In this document: piece after piece, positions 20,124-29,609 of the stretch
Numbering within the stretch: the first letter of the stretch is position 1
Layout of the letters: every line of letters begins with the position of its first letter
Assembly (NCBI RefSeq): GCF_003114815.1
Contig: NZ_BFAZ01000003.1
Coordinates: 124,001 to 188,000 of the forward strand
Origin: Leptospira ellinghausenii
Lineage (GTDB): Bacteria > Spirochaetota > Leptospiria > Leptospirales > Leptospiraceae
Direction: 5' to 3'
DNA: 64,000 nt
The notes under the pieces: generated by a model
What the model was told of the DNA's origin: nothing
Database searches by the model: none
What the model saw: only the letters and a program-made list of their open reading frames with translations
Translations under genes and position numbers: made by a program

Positions 20124-21131
20124 ATGAAATCTGTCTTTGTTTCTACCTTTCCGTTTTGCCGCACAATCCCTAAAGCCATGGATCTATTGATCTCGAATGG
20201 CTTTCAAGTGACCGTAAATCCATTCGGCCGGAAAATGAAACCAAATGAAGTAGCCGAGGCAGCAGGAAGCTTTGATGCTCTGATTGCCGGGACTGAAGAT
20301 CTAACACTTTTAGTGGAAGAGTCAAAATCATTAAAACTCATCTCTCGTGTTGGAGTGGGTCTCGATAGTGTTCCTCTTGAACTCTGTAAAGAGAAAGGAA
20401 TTTCTGTGGCATATACTCCTGATGCGGTCTCTCCCGCAGTATCTGAGTTAGCTGTCAGTTTAATCGTGGATGCGATGCGAAAAGTAACATATGCGGATAG
20501 AGAAATCCGAAAAGGTGAGTGGACAAGACCATACGGAGAAAGAATTGGTGGTTCGACAATCGGTATTTTAGGGTTTGGACGGATTGGAAAGAGAGTGGCT
20601 TCGCATCTTCTCGGGTATTTGCCAAAAGAAATTCTAGTTTGCGATTTAATGGACCAAACTGAAGTGATCCATCAATTGAATCAGGTTTCATCTAGCATAC
20701 ATAAGTTGAATTTATCTCTAGGTAAAAATTGGAATCCAACAGAAATTCGGCAAGTGGAACTTGAAGTTCTGTTGAAAAGTTCAGATGCTATTACAATCCA
20801 TGTTCCTCTAACAGAGGCTAATAAAAATCTAATTGACTACAGAACAATGTCATTAATGAAACCAAATGCAGTTTTAATCAATACTGCAAGAGGTGGTATT
20901 GTTAACGAAAAGGATTTGTATAGAGTTTTAGAGGAGAACTTAATTTCCGCTGCGGCAATGGACGTATTTGAAGAAGAGCCGTATAAGGGACCGTTAGTGG
21001 GATCGGAAAATCTAATTCTAACCCAACATATGGGTTCTTGTTCCAATGATTGTAGGGAAGATATGGAGAGGGAAGCAGCAGAGAACTTGATTGGTTTTTT
21101 TTGTGGTGGGAAATGGGAGAAGGTGGTTTAG
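20124..21131 (+). CDS. D-isomer 2-hydroxyacid dehydrogenase (SerA-like)
   Basis: This 335-residue protein has the fold of phosphoglycerate and other 2-hydroxyacid dehydrogenases. The NAD motif is GILGFGRIGKRVA. The catalytic arginine lies in NTARGGIVNE, the glutamate in MDVFEEEP and the histidine in LTQHMGSC. No ACT regulatory domain is present, so it is not a typical SerA. An upstream TTG at 20115 also opens the frame; the ATG at 20124 is preferred. It sits between fcl and an FAD oxidase, three bases before the latter, and the two may act in sequence on one 2-hydroxy acid used in the polysaccharide. The substrate is unknown. Confidence 0.85.
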   Translation: MKSVFVSTFPFCRTIPKAMDLLISNGFQVTVNPFGRKMKPNEVAEAAGSFDALIAGTEDLTLLVEESKSLKLISRVGVGLDSVPLELCKEKGISVAYTPDAVSPAVSELAVSLIVDAMRKVTYADREIRKGEWTRPYGERIGGSTIGILGFGRIGKRVASHLLGYLPKEILVCDLMDQTEVIHQLNQVSSSIHKLNLSLGKNWNPTEIRQVELEVLLKSSDAITIHVPLTEANKNLIDYRTMSLMKPNAVLINTARGGIVNEKDLYRVLEENLISAAAMDVFEEEPYKGPLVGSENLILTQHMGSCSNDCREDMEREAAENLIGFFCGGKWEKVV

Positions 21132-21134
21132 GGG

Positions 21135-22214
21135 ATGGTAATTGTGGTTGGATCTGGAATCATTGGATCCTGGATCGCTTATCTTTTGGCAAAAGCTGGA
21201 TTCGAAGTATATGTATTCGAAAAATCAGAAAATGCAGGTGACGGTATCAGTGGACGTAATTCTGGAGTTTTACATTCTGGAATCTACTACGACGAAACTT
21301 CTTTGAAATCAAAGTTTTGTTTTCGCGGTTATGAAGTTGCGATTCCTTTTTTCGAAAAAAATAAGATACCGTTTTCCATTTGTGGCAAAGTAATAACGAC
21401 GGGATTATCAGATACAATTGAAGATGAAAAAGACAAACAAATTGAAATCGAAAAACTTTTTGCTAATGGTAATCGATTAGGAATCCCTGACTTAGAACTT
21501 AAGTCTAATCCAGGTTATCACTGGAAGCATGTTTTGGGCAATACTGCACTTTGGATCCCAAAAACAGGTATTGTTGACGTTCCTACTTATCTAAAAGTAT
21601 TATGGCAACTGGGAGAAGAGGCCGGTGTAAAAATCTTGAAGAACAAAAAAGTGATTCGAGAGGACGGTGGAGTATTTGCTCTGGACTTACAATCAAATAT
21701 TAAAGAAGAGCTTGAAGCAGACTATTTTGTTAATGCATGTGGATTATATTCAGACGAATTAGCTTCAAATGACTTAATGAATCATAAGTATGAAATAAAA
21801 CCTAATAAGGGTGAATACTTTCGATTAAACAAACAACTTCCATATGAAACTTTAGTTTATCCATTACCATTAAAAACGTCCACGGCATTGGGTGTTCATT
21901 ATACTTTCCATTTGGGAGGAGATGCATACGCAGGTCCCAATTCGAACTGGGCTTTCTCGAAAGATGATTATAATATAATCACATCGAGAAACGTTTATTT
22001 TGAGTCGTTAAGGAAGATAACAGATTTTTATAAAGAAGAAGATTTGAGTGCGGGATATGTAGGATTAAGACCTCGTTTGTTTTTGAATGGAGAAGCTGTA
22101 AAGGATTTCGTGATTCATAAAGAATCGAACTGGATCCATTTGTTAGGGATTGAAAGTCCTGGGCTTACCTCTTCTCCTGCGATAGCAGAGGAAGTTGTAA
22201 GGATGGTTGGATAG
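21135..22214 (+). CDS. FAD-dependent oxidoreductase, L-2-hydroxyglutarate oxidase-like
   Basis: The 359-residue protein starts with the FAD-binding IVVGSGIIGSWIAYLLAKAG and the family signature GRNSGVLHSGIYY, which are typical for the LhgO group of the DAO superfamily. A C-terminal GLRPRL motif fits the same family. Such enzymes oxidise an L-2-hydroxy acid to a keto acid. In this setting, behind a 2-hydroxyacid dehydrogenase and in front of a flippase, a role in making or clearing a lactate- or hydroxyacid-like substituent is possible but not shown. The spacing to the preceding gene is three bases. Confidence 0.82.
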   Translation: MVIVVGSGIIGSWIAYLLAKAGFEVYVFEKSENAGDGISGRNSGVLHSGIYYDETSLKSKFCFRGYEVAIPFFEKNKIPFSICGKVITTGLSDTIEDEKDKQIEIEKLFANGNRLGIPDLELKSNPGYHWKHVLGNTALWIPKTGIVDVPTYLKVLWQLGEEAGVKILKNKKVIREDGGVFALDLQSNIKEELEADYFVNACGLYSDELASNDLMNHKYEIKPNKGEYFRLNKQLPYETLVYPLPLKTSTALGVHYTFHLGGDAYAGPNSNWAFSKDDYNIITSRNVYFESLRKITDFYKEEDLSAGYVGLRPRLFLNGEAVKDFVIHKESNWIHLLGIESPGLTSSPAIAEEVVRMVG

Positions 22215-22223
22215 GATAAATCT

Positions 22224-23975
22224 GTGAAATTCTCTATTGTGGTTTTAGATGAACTATATCTTAGTTTTTGGAATTCAATTAAGCTGCGTAGAAAACAGCA
22301 ATTGTTTTTACTGTTCGTTTTAATAATTTTCACATCTGTTGCAGAAATTTTCAGTATAGGAGCAGTATTCCCTTTTTTAGGGGCTCTTACCAATCCCATA
22401 CAGATTTTTAAATTGGAAGAACTACAGTTTTTGTGGAAGGTATTAGAAGTAAATGATCCTTTGTCAGTATTGGTTTATGTGACTGCTGGGTTTATACTTA
22501 CGTCTTTAGTTTCTGGCGCAATGAGACTTTTATTGATTTATGCCACCACTAGATTGTCATTTGGTATTGGTGCAGACATCAGTTACGAAATATACAAAAG
22601 AACACTTTTTCAACCTTATTATGTGCATATTAACCGAAATAGTGCAGAGGTGATCACTGGAATTACGTCAAAGGCCAGTAGCGTTGTCACTCAGATTGTC
22701 ACTCCCATTTTAACTCTGCTTTCTTCGGTAGTAATTTTATTATTTATCATTGTTGGATTGTTGGTGATAGATACAAAGACTACTTTGATTTCATTCTCGT
22801 TTTTTATAATACTCTATATTTTTGTTGCATTGTATTCAAAAACTAAACTCCAAAAAAATGGAGAAATTTTAACAAAAAATTTAACCACTGTTCAGAAATC
22901 TCTCCAGGAAGGTATGGGTGGGATTCGCGATATTTTGTTAGATGGAACACAAAGTTATTTTTTGAATACCTACCGTGTTTCGGATTCACTTTATAGAAAG
23001 GCTTCAGCAGAAAATTATTATTATGGTGCCAGTCCGAGATATGTAGTAGAGTCACTGGGTATGGCATTGATCGGAATATTTGCCTATCATTTTGGAAGAT
23101 CAACTGATTCACTAATGTCTGCACTTCCCATTTTGGGGTCACTCGCCATTGCAGCGCAAAGGGTTTTACCTATTTTACAACAAAGTTATTATTCTTGGTC
23201 AAATCTAAGAGCTGGTCGGGAAAATTTGTCGAATGTTGTAGAATTATTGAATCAACCGATTCAGATGGAGAATTCAAATCGACAACTTGGAAAATTAACT
23301 TTCAAACATGAGATAAAAATTGATAACATAAGTTTCAGTTATGAGGAATCTAAGAAAGAAGTGATTTCAAATGTGAGTTTAACAGTTCCTAAAGGAAGTA
23401 GGGTTGGAATTGTTGGGCAAACGGGAAGTGGAAAAAGTACACTTATGGATTTGCTGATGGGGCTACTTGTGCCTTCCAAAGGTTATATTCACGTAGATGG
23501 AATTAAGTTGAATGAAGAAAATCTAAGACTCTGGCAAAACAACATAGCACATGTGCCGCAAAATATCTTTTTGTCAGATTCTTCCATTGCCGAAAACATT
23601 GCCTTTGGTTATAGAAAAGAAGAAATCGATTTTGAAAAATTAAAAATTGCAGCGAAGAAAGCGCAAATATCTGAACACATCGAGCAGTTACCAGATGGTT
23701 ATGATACATTTGTCGGAGAGAGAGGTGTAAAACTATCTGGTGGACAAAGGCAACGAATAGGTATCGCAAGAGCATTATACAAAGATGCGGAAGTGATTTT
23801 TTTAGATGAAGCAACGAGTGCTTTAGATAACGACACGGAAAAAGCAGTTATGGAATCAATTGATTCGCTAGATAAATCGATTACGATTTTCATAATAGCC
23901 CATCGGTTGTCTACGATCGATGGATGCGAGCAAAAAATTGAATTATCCGAAGGGAAAGTGATCCAACAAACATGA
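22224..23975 (+). CDS. ABC transporter, oligosaccharide flippase type (PglK-like)
   Basis: This 583-residue fused half-transporter has about six membrane segments in residues 1-320 and a nucleotide-binding domain behind them. The Walker A motif is GQTGSGKST near residue 400, the signature LSGGQRQR is near 503, and the Walker B is VIFLDEATSALD. Its size, layout and polysaccharide context resemble PglK and MsbA exporters, so it probably flips a lipid-linked sugar or lipid across the inner membrane. A GTG start at 22224 follows AGGATAAATCT; the 3' end overlaps pseC by four bases. Confidence 0.85.
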   Translation: MKFSIVVLDELYLSFWNSIKLRRKQQLFLLFVLIIFTSVAEIFSIGAVFPFLGALTNPIQIFKLEELQFLWKVLEVNDPLSVLVYVTAGFILTSLVSGAMRLLLIYATTRLSFGIGADISYEIYKRTLFQPYYVHINRNSAEVITGITSKASSVVTQIVTPILTLLSSVVILLFIIVGLLVIDTKTTLISFSFFIILYIFVALYSKTKLQKNGEILTKNLTTVQKSLQEGMGGIRDILLDGTQSYFLNTYRVSDSLYRKASAENYYYGASPRYVVESLGMALIGIFAYHFGRSTDSLMSALPILGSLAIAAQRVLPILQQSYYSWSNLRAGRENLSNVVELLNQPIQMENSNRQLGKLTFKHEIKIDNISFSYEESKKEVISNVSLTVPKGSRVGIVGQTGSGKSTLMDLLMGLLVPSKGYIHVDGIKLNEENLRLWQNNIAHVPQNIFLSDSSIAENIAFGYRKEEIDFEKLKIAAKKAQISEHIEQLPDGYDTFVGERGVKLSGGQRQRIGIARALYKDAEVIFLDEATSALDNDTEKAVMESIDSLDKSITIFIIAHRLSTIDGCEQKIELSEGKVIQQT

Positions 23976-25156
23976 AAAACCAAATTCCTTATGGAAGACA
24001 TAGTATTGATCAGTCGGATATCGATGCAGTAGTGTCGGTTCTAAAATCTGATTTTCTTACACAAGGACCACTCGTGCCGTTGTTTGAAAAGATGGTATGC
24101 GAGTATGTCGGTGTTAAAAACGGAATTGCCGTAAATAGTGCCACTTCAGCCCTTCATCTGGCTTGTTTAGCCCTGAATGTAGGCCCTGGTGATATTGTAT
24201 GGACTAGTCCCATATCCTTTGTTGCAAGTTCCAACTGTGCCTTGTATTGCGGTGCAGATGTTGATTTTGTGGATATTGATCCTGTTTCATATAATATGTC
24301 GGTAGATGCACTTTCTTTGAAATTAGAAAGAGCAAAGTTAGAGAACAAACTTCCTAAAGTGGTAATCCCTGTGCATTTTTCTGGTCAGAGTTGTGACATG
24401 GAAAAAATCTCCACATTAAGTAAAGAGTTTGGATTCAGAATTATCGAAGATGCTTCCCATGCAATAGGTAGTACTTACAAAAATCATAAAGTAGGTTCCT
24501 GCGAGTTCAGTGACATTACTGTGTTTAGTTTTCATCCTGTGAAGATTATTACCACTGGCGAAGGTGGAATGTGTACAACTAGTGATGACGAATTGGCAAA
24601 TACCATTTACCGACTTAGAAGTCATGGAATCACAAGAAACCCTAAAGAAATGACAGAACCTCCTGATGGTCCTTGGTATTACCAACAAATTGACCTTGGT
24701 TATAATTATCGAATGAATGACCTGCAAGCTGCTTTAGGTGTTTCACAATTAAAAAGATTAGATTCGATTGTTCAGAGAAGGCAAGAAATTAAAAACTATT
24801 ATGATAAGATATTAATTGATCTTCCTTTAATTTTACCAAAGCAAATGGAATACAATCGTTCCTCGTTACATTTATACGTGATTCAGGTAAAAGAAAAAGA
24901 AATGTTGGCTGATCGCAAAGTAGTGTTTGAACGTTTGAGAGCAGGGGGAATCCTTGTAAACGTACATTACATTCCGATTTACCGCCAACCATACTATCAA
25001 AAAAAATATTCGTTTTTGCCTTCTTCTTTCCCAAATGCAGAATCATATTATAATCAATGTATCAGTCTTCCCATATATCCAGAGTTAACGAATGAGGATA
25101 TGGAACGAGTGAAAGAAACTTTGATTACTCCCATTGGGCATCAGGTTCTATTTTAG
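23972..25156 (+). CDS. pseC: UDP-4-amino-4,6-dideoxy-N-acetyl-beta-L-altrosamine transaminase
   Basis: The 394-residue protein is a DegT-family PLP aminotransferase of the PseC type. It begins IPYGRHSIDQSDIDAV, carries the substrate-typical SDFLTQGP and NSATSALHLACLAL, and has the PLP lysine in FSFHPVKIITTGEGG. PseC puts an amino group on C4 of the 4-keto sugar made by PseB in pseudaminic acid synthesis. The next four genes are pseF, pseG, pseH and pseI, which supports the call strongly. It overlaps the flippase gene by four bases. Confidence 0.93.
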   Translation: MKNQIPYGRHSIDQSDIDAVVSVLKSDFLTQGPLVPLFEKMVCEYVGVKNGIAVNSATSALHLACLALNVGPGDIVWTSPISFVASSNCALYCGADVDFVDIDPVSYNMSVDALSLKLERAKLENKLPKVVIPVHFSGQSCDMEKISTLSKEFGFRIIEDASHAIGSTYKNHKVGSCEFSDITVFSFHPVKIITTGEGGMCTTSDDELANTIYRLRSHGITRNPKEMTEPPDGPWYYQQIDLGYNYRMNDLQAALGVSQLKRLDSIVQRRQEIKNYYDKILIDLPLILPKQMEYNRSSLHLYVIQVKEKEMLADRKVVFERLRAGGILVNVHYIPIYRQPYYQKKYSFLPSSFPNAESYYNQCISLPIYPELTNEDMERVKETLITPIGHQVLF

Positions 25157-25848
25157 TGAATACTTGTATCATTCCTGCCCGGGGAGGGAGTAAAAGAATC
25201 CCTCGCAAAAATATCAAATTGTTTCATGGAAAACCCATGATAGCCTACTCGATAGAAACTGCCATCCAATCGAAGTTATTTGACCGAGTGATTGTATCAA
25301 CAGATGATTTGGAAATTGCAGAAGTATCCAGGCACTATGGTGCTGAAGTGCCATTTATGAGACCAAAAGAGTTGTCTGACGATCAGACAGCAACGATTCC
25401 TGTGATTGGACATGCCATACAATGGATGATAAAGGAAGGCATTTCTACCGAATGTGTAGCTTGTATTTATGCCACTGCTCCTTTTATTTTAAAAAATGAT
25501 TTAATCAGTGCTGAAAAGAGTTTCCGTGAAGGGGGATGGGAATATGTATTTTCTGCCACCTCCTTTGGATTTCCCATCTTTCGAGGTTTTAAAAAAGATA
25601 CCGATGGTAAAATAGAAATGTTTTTTCCGGAACATTTTGGTACTCGTTCCCAGGATTTGCCAGAAGCCTTCCATGATGCAGGGCAGTTTTATTTTGGAAA
25701 ACCAAGTGCTTGGATTGAAGGCAAACGGATATTTGACAATTGGTCTTCCATTGTTGAACTTCCGAGATGGAGAGTCCAAGATATAGACACACAGGACGAT
25801 TGGGAGAGAGCCGAAGTTTTATACACGATGATCAGTAGTATGAACTGA
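25156..25848 (+). CDS. pseF: Pseudaminic acid cytidylyltransferase
   Basis: This 230-residue protein has the CMP-sugar synthase motif IPARGGSKRIPRKNIK at the start and belongs to the acylneuraminate cytidylyltransferase family. In the pse operon it should join CTP and pseudaminic acid to give CMP-Pse, the donor for glycosyltransferases. The GTG start at 25156 shares one base with the TAG stop of pseC. The position between pseC and pseG separates it from the two other cytidylyltransferases of the window. Confidence 0.92.
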   Translation: MNTCIIPARGGSKRIPRKNIKLFHGKPMIAYSIETAIQSKLFDRVIVSTDDLEIAEVSRHYGAEVPFMRPKELSDDQTATIPVIGHAIQWMIKEGISTECVACIYATAPFILKNDLISAEKSFREGGWEYVFSATSFGFPIFRGFKKDTDGKIEMFFPEHFGTRSQDLPEAFHDAGQFYFGKPSAWIEGKRIFDNWSSIVELPRWRVQDIDTQDDWERAEVLYTMISSMN

Positions 25849-25878
25849 CCTTGCATAAATAATTCAAAAAATATTACA

Positions 25879-26802
25879 ATGCCTACTTTGATTTTCACAG
25901 AAGCACTCCTTACCACAGGACTTGGTCATTTGGGTAGGTGTACTGCTCTTGCTGAAAAACTATTGGAAGAGGGTGAATCTTCCATTCAAATGATATTACA
26001 TACAGATCATACATCGTCAAATTGGAGTTTTCCATGCCAGGTTCAGTTCATCAATTGGAAAGATAAGAATCAGCTTAAAAATTTCCTGGATGAGTATCGC
26101 CAAATAACAGACCTAAGTGAATTAATCTTTTATGTGGATTCTTACTTAGCAGAATTAGAAATTTATAATACTTTAAAAGATTTTTGCTCTGAACTTATTT
26201 GCATTGATGACGACTGCCGTCTTGACTATCCCACCCAGTCCACAATATTGAATCCAGGTTATCCAGGTCTTTATTTAGAATACAATACTAAAAAATACAA
26301 AATTTTAACGGGTAAAGACCAGGTTTTACTGAGAAAACCCTTTCGAGAAAAATTTGAAATCCCAAAGAAAAACAATCCTCCCCAGAAGATTTTGGTGACA
26401 CTCGGTGGTAGCGATCCGCATTTATTTTCCGAAGAGATCCTTTCTCTGTTAGTAAAAAACTTTCCCAGAATAGAAAAACATTTGGTTGTTGGTCCTGGGT
26501 TTACGAACGAAATGAAATTAAAAGAGCTATCTAATAACAATACATTCTTTTACAAAAATCTTTCCGCCATTCAAATGCGCGACTTAATGATCCAAATGGA
26601 TTTTGCGATTACTGCAGGTGGGCAGACCACATATGAATTGGATCAATGTAAAGTTCCGATGGTGATGATTAAAACTGCAGAGAATCAAGAAGGTAATATT
26701 CGTGGTTTTGTGGAGTTTCAAAAAGGCCAAGTCGTAAGCGAACCAAAAGAACTAGTAGAGATGCTGAAAAACAATTTCTTTCATAGCACGTATATCGATT
26801 AG
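25879..26802 (+). CDS. pseG: UDP-2,4-diacetamido-2,4,6-trideoxy-beta-L-altropyranose hydrolase
   Basis: The 307-residue protein has the MurG-like GT-B fold of PseG. Near the start is GLGHLGRCTALAEKL, in the middle are DDDCRLDYP and LVTLGGSDP, and near the end is AGGQTTYELDQCKVPMV. PseG removes UDP from the diacetamido sugar before condensation with phosphoenolpyruvate. It stands 30 bases behind pseF, the only small gap inside the pse genes, and pseH follows. Confidence 0.9.
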   Translation: MPTLIFTEALLTTGLGHLGRCTALAEKLLEEGESSIQMILHTDHTSSNWSFPCQVQFINWKDKNQLKNFLDEYRQITDLSELIFYVDSYLAELEIYNTLKDFCSELICIDDDCRLDYPTQSTILNPGYPGLYLEYNTKKYKILTGKDQVLLRKPFREKFEIPKKNNPPQKILVTLGGSDPHLFSEEILSLLVKNFPRIEKHLVVGPGFTNEMKLKELSNNNTFFYKNLSAIQMRDLMIQMDFAITAGGQTTYELDQCKVPMVMIKTAENQEGNIRGFVEFQKGQVVSEPKELVEMLKNNFFHSTYID

Positions 26803-26811
26803 GTATAAAAA

Positions 26812-27264
26812 TTGGACCTTCACCTCAGACCTGTTTCGATTGCTGACTGCGAACTTCTGTTTGGTTGGTTGAATGAACCTGAAGTTAGAAAAAATTCTTT
26901 CAATCATCAAATGGTTGATTTTGAGAGCCATCAAATTTGGTTCCAAAAGAAAATAAACGAGGGTCTTCCTTGGTATATTTTGGAATTATCTGGGCAACCC
27001 TCTGGAGTCATTCGATTCGATTTATCGGAAAATGGTTTCAAAATTAATTTTTCTATTTCGGCAAGTCAAAGAGGAAAAGGACTTGGAAAAGAAATTATCC
27101 GATTAGGACTATCTGAAATTACAAGAATTCCCCATAATAGCATCTTTGTTTTTGGTCTAGTAAAAAAACAGAATATTGCATCTGCTAAATGCTTTCTGTC
27201 TAATCAGTTTTTACAAAATGATTATGACCAAAATACATATATTTTTCAAAAAAAACTCGGTTAA
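26812..27264 (+). CDS. pseH: GNAT acetyltransferase for the pseudaminic pathway
   Basis: The 150-residue protein is a GNAT-fold acetyltransferase. It begins LHLRPVSIADCELLFGWLNEPEVRKNSF-like sequence (residues 3-30), and the acetyl-CoA loop is QRGKGLGKEII near residue 85. PseH N-acetylates the C4 amino group made by PseC. A TTG start at 26812 with AGGT before it fits the family N-terminus; no ATG does. The length is slightly short for the family, but the domain seems complete. Confidence 0.85.
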   Translation: MDLHLRPVSIADCELLFGWLNEPEVRKNSFNHQMVDFESHQIWFQKKINEGLPWYILELSGQPSGVIRFDLSENGFKINFSISASQRGKGLGKEIIRLGLSEITRIPHNSIFVFGLVKKQNIASAKCFLSNQFLQNDYDQNTYIFQKKLG

Positions 27265-27267
27265 CCT

Positions 27268-28314
27268 ATGATAAAAATATCCAATGTTTCAATATCAAGA
27301 GATCATAAGCCTTTCATCATTGCTGAAATGTCTGGCAACCACAATCATTCTCTTGAGCGGGCTTTTGAGATCGTGGACGCGGCAGCAGAGTCTGGTGCAC
27401 ATGCACTCAAATTGCAAACGTATACTGCAGATACGATTACCATAGATAAATCAGAGGGTGAATTTTTTATTTCCGATCCTAAAAGCCTTTGGAAAGGAGA
27501 GACACTTCATAATCTTTATAAACAAGCATATACTCCTTGGGAATGGCACAAACCAATTATGGACAGGTGTAAAGAGAAAGGAATTCTTTGTTTTAGCAGT
27601 CCCTTTGATTTTACCGCAGTTGATTTTTTGGAAGAATTAAATGTGCCTGCTTACAAAATTGCTTCGTTTGAAAACGTAGATCTTCCTCTCATCAAAAAGG
27701 TAGCAAACACAGGTAAACCAATTATTGTTTCTACTGGAATGGCAACTGTGCAAGAAATTGCTGAGGCTGTGGATACTATTAGAAGCACGGGGAACGAACA
27801 AATTATTCTATTAAAATGCACGAGTACTTATCCTGCAACTCCCGAGACGACAAATATACTCACAATTCCCCATATGCGCGAACTCTTCCAATGCGAGATC
27901 GGGCTCTCAGATCATACCATGGGGATTGGGGTTTCTGTGGCAAGCGTTGCCTTAGGTGCGGTTGTTATCGAAAAACATTTTACTCTTAATCGGGAAGATG
28001 GAGGAGTCGATTCTACATTTTCGCTGGAACCTGAGGAAATGAAAGCACTTGTCATTGAAACGGAACGAGCATGGCAAGCTTTGGGTAAGATTAATTACGG
28101 ACCTACTGAAAAAGAAAAAGCATCGTTAGTGTTTCGAAGGTCTTTGTATGTCGTGGAAGATATGAAAGTTGGCGATATGATCACAGAAAATAATGTGAGA
28201 AGCATTCGGCCAGGTCTTGGGTTACCACCTAAGTTTTTTGATATAGTGATTGGTAAGAGAGTGAATCAAGATGTGAAGAGGGGAACGGGTTTAAGTTGGG
28301 AGATGTTGGGGTGA
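27268..28314 (+). CDS. pseI: Pseudaminic acid synthase
   Basis: This 348-residue NeuB-family protein has a TIM barrel (FIIAEMSGNHNHSLERA, LKLQTYTADT, LKCTSTYPATPE, GLSDHTMGIGV) and a C-terminal SAF antifreeze-like domain (RRSLYVVEDMKVGD, RPGLGLPP). It condenses phosphoenolpyruvate with the 6-deoxy-diacetamido-altrose to give pseudaminic acid. The TYTADT and GLSDHTMG variants are those of PseI rather than sialic acid synthase. It ends the pse genes; a gap of 164 bases with one possible short peptide gene follows. Confidence 0.92.
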   Translation: MIKISNVSISRDHKPFIIAEMSGNHNHSLERAFEIVDAAAESGAHALKLQTYTADTITIDKSEGEFFISDPKSLWKGETLHNLYKQAYTPWEWHKPIMDRCKEKGILCFSSPFDFTAVDFLEELNVPAYKIASFENVDLPLIKKVANTGKPIIVSTGMATVQEIAEAVDTIRSTGNEQIILLKCTSTYPATPETTNILTIPHMRELFQCEIGLSDHTMGIGVSVASVALGAVVIEKHFTLNREDGGVDSTFSLEPEEMKALVIETERAWQALGKINYGPTEKEKASLVFRRSLYVVEDMKVGDMITENNVRSIRPGLGLPPKFFDIVIGKRVNQDVKRGTGLSWEMLG

Positions 28315-28394
28315 AGGACTTGCCTTTAATTCCATTTAGTTCAATGGCAAAAAATATCCTTTAAAATTCTATTGTTTGATAAGGAGTCCTGTTT

Positions 28395-28472
28395 ATGATG
28401 AATCAAATGAATCATATTAGTTTTCGAATTAGAAACAATATAGATGTTAGAAATTATCTATTACAACATTAA
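28395..28472 (+). CDS. Possible 25-residue peptide
   Basis: A short frame starts with ATG eight bases after a perfect AAGGAG site (28381-28386) and ends six bases before the next gene. It encodes MMNQMNHISFRIRNNIDVRN and five more residues. I do not recognise it. It could be a leader peptide that couples translation to the amidotransferase gene, or chance. Confidence 0.3.
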   Translation: MMNQMNHISFRIRNNIDVRNYLLQH

Positions 28473-28478
28473 AAATAA

Positions 28479-29609
28479 ATGAAATTTTGTAAAACTTGCC
28501 TACAACCTGATACAAGACCAAATTCTGTCTTTCATAGTGATGGGATCTGTCCTGCATGTAAATACCATGAATCGTTAAAAGACGTAGATTGGGAGGACCG
28601 TAAAAAGGAACTGGGATCGATTGTTAATTTCGGAAAGGCAAACAATCATTCAGGATATGATTGTATCATTGGCGTTAGTGGTGGGAAAGACAGTTTAAGA
28701 CAAGCTCTCTTTGTTAAAGAGACTTTAAAAATGAAGCCACTTCTTGTTTCCCTTGGTTATCCTCCGGAGCAAGTCACACAGCGAGGTGTCCAAAATATAT
28801 CCAATATGATTTCTCATGGTTTTGATTGTGTTACGATCAACCCTGCACCTGGGATTTGGAGAGACCTAAAGCGAAAAGGTTTTAGGCAGTATACCAATAG
28901 TTTCCGTTCTACTGAGTTGGCTTTATTTAGCAGTGTTCCCAAATTTGCAATTGCCTACCAGATCCCACTTATCTGGTGGGGGGAAAATTCTGCATTACAA
29001 TTGGGTGAAACAGCCATATTGGGAAAAAGTGGAAGTGATGGAAACAACCTTCGGAAAATGAATACTTTGAATGGAGGGGATATAACTTGGCTTCTTTCTG
29101 AAGAAATTAAGAAAAATCAAATTCTCCAGTATTGTTATCCGAGCCCAGAGGAAATGGAACAAGCAAACTTGCGGATTACATTCCTTGGATACTTTTGGAA
29201 GGATTGGTCACTTTTGAATAATGGGAACTATTCTGTTCTCCGTGGGTTAGATATTCGCGATGAAAAACCTTGGGAAATCGGAGATCCTTACGGTATTACC
29301 TCGTTAGATGAAGATTTTGTTACTTTCAATCAAATGATCAAATACCTAAAGTTTGGTTTTGGACGTATCACTGATTATGTGAACGAAGAAATACGAAATG
29401 GATTAATGACTCGGGAGGAGGGCATTTCATTGGTTCAAAAATATGATGGAACCTGTTCTCCGTATTATATTGAAAAATTTGCAAATTACATAGGCATCTC
29501 AGTTAGAGAATTCTGGGAACAAGTCGATCAATCAGTCAATAAGGATTTATTTGAAAAAGTATCTCTGGGTGAATACAAACGGAAATTTACGGTAGGTGTG
29601 GGACTTTGA
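28479..29609 (+). CDS. N-acetyl sugar amidotransferase, PseA/WbpG type, copy 1
   Basis: The 376-residue protein has an N-terminal zinc-ribbon-like start (CKTCLQPDTRP and CPACKYHE) and a canonical PP-loop ATP-binding motif SGGKDS in GVSGGKDSL near residue 70. PseA and WbpG activate a sugar N-acetyl group with ATP and turn it into an acetamidino group with ammonia from HisH/HisF. The neighbours are a HisH-like and a HisF-like gene and a second amidotransferase homologue, so the assignment is firm at family level. Pseudaminic acid made just upstream is the likely substrate. The 3' end overlaps the hisH-like gene by four bases. Confidence 0.88.
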   Translation: MKFCKTCLQPDTRPNSVFHSDGICPACKYHESLKDVDWEDRKKELGSIVNFGKANNHSGYDCIIGVSGGKDSLRQALFVKETLKMKPLLVSLGYPPEQVTQRGVQNISNMISHGFDCVTINPAPGIWRDLKRKGFRQYTNSFRSTELALFSSVPKFAIAYQIPLIWWGENSALQLGETAILGKSGSDGNNLRKMNTLNGGDITWLLSEEIKKNQILQYCYPSPEEMEQANLRITFLGYFWKDWSLLNNGNYSVLRGLDIRDEKPWEIGDPYGITSLDEDFVTFNQMIKYLKFGFGRITDYVNEEIRNGLMTREEGISLVQKYDGTCSPYYIEKFANYIGISVREFWEQVDQSVNKDLFEKVSLGEYKRKFTVGVGL

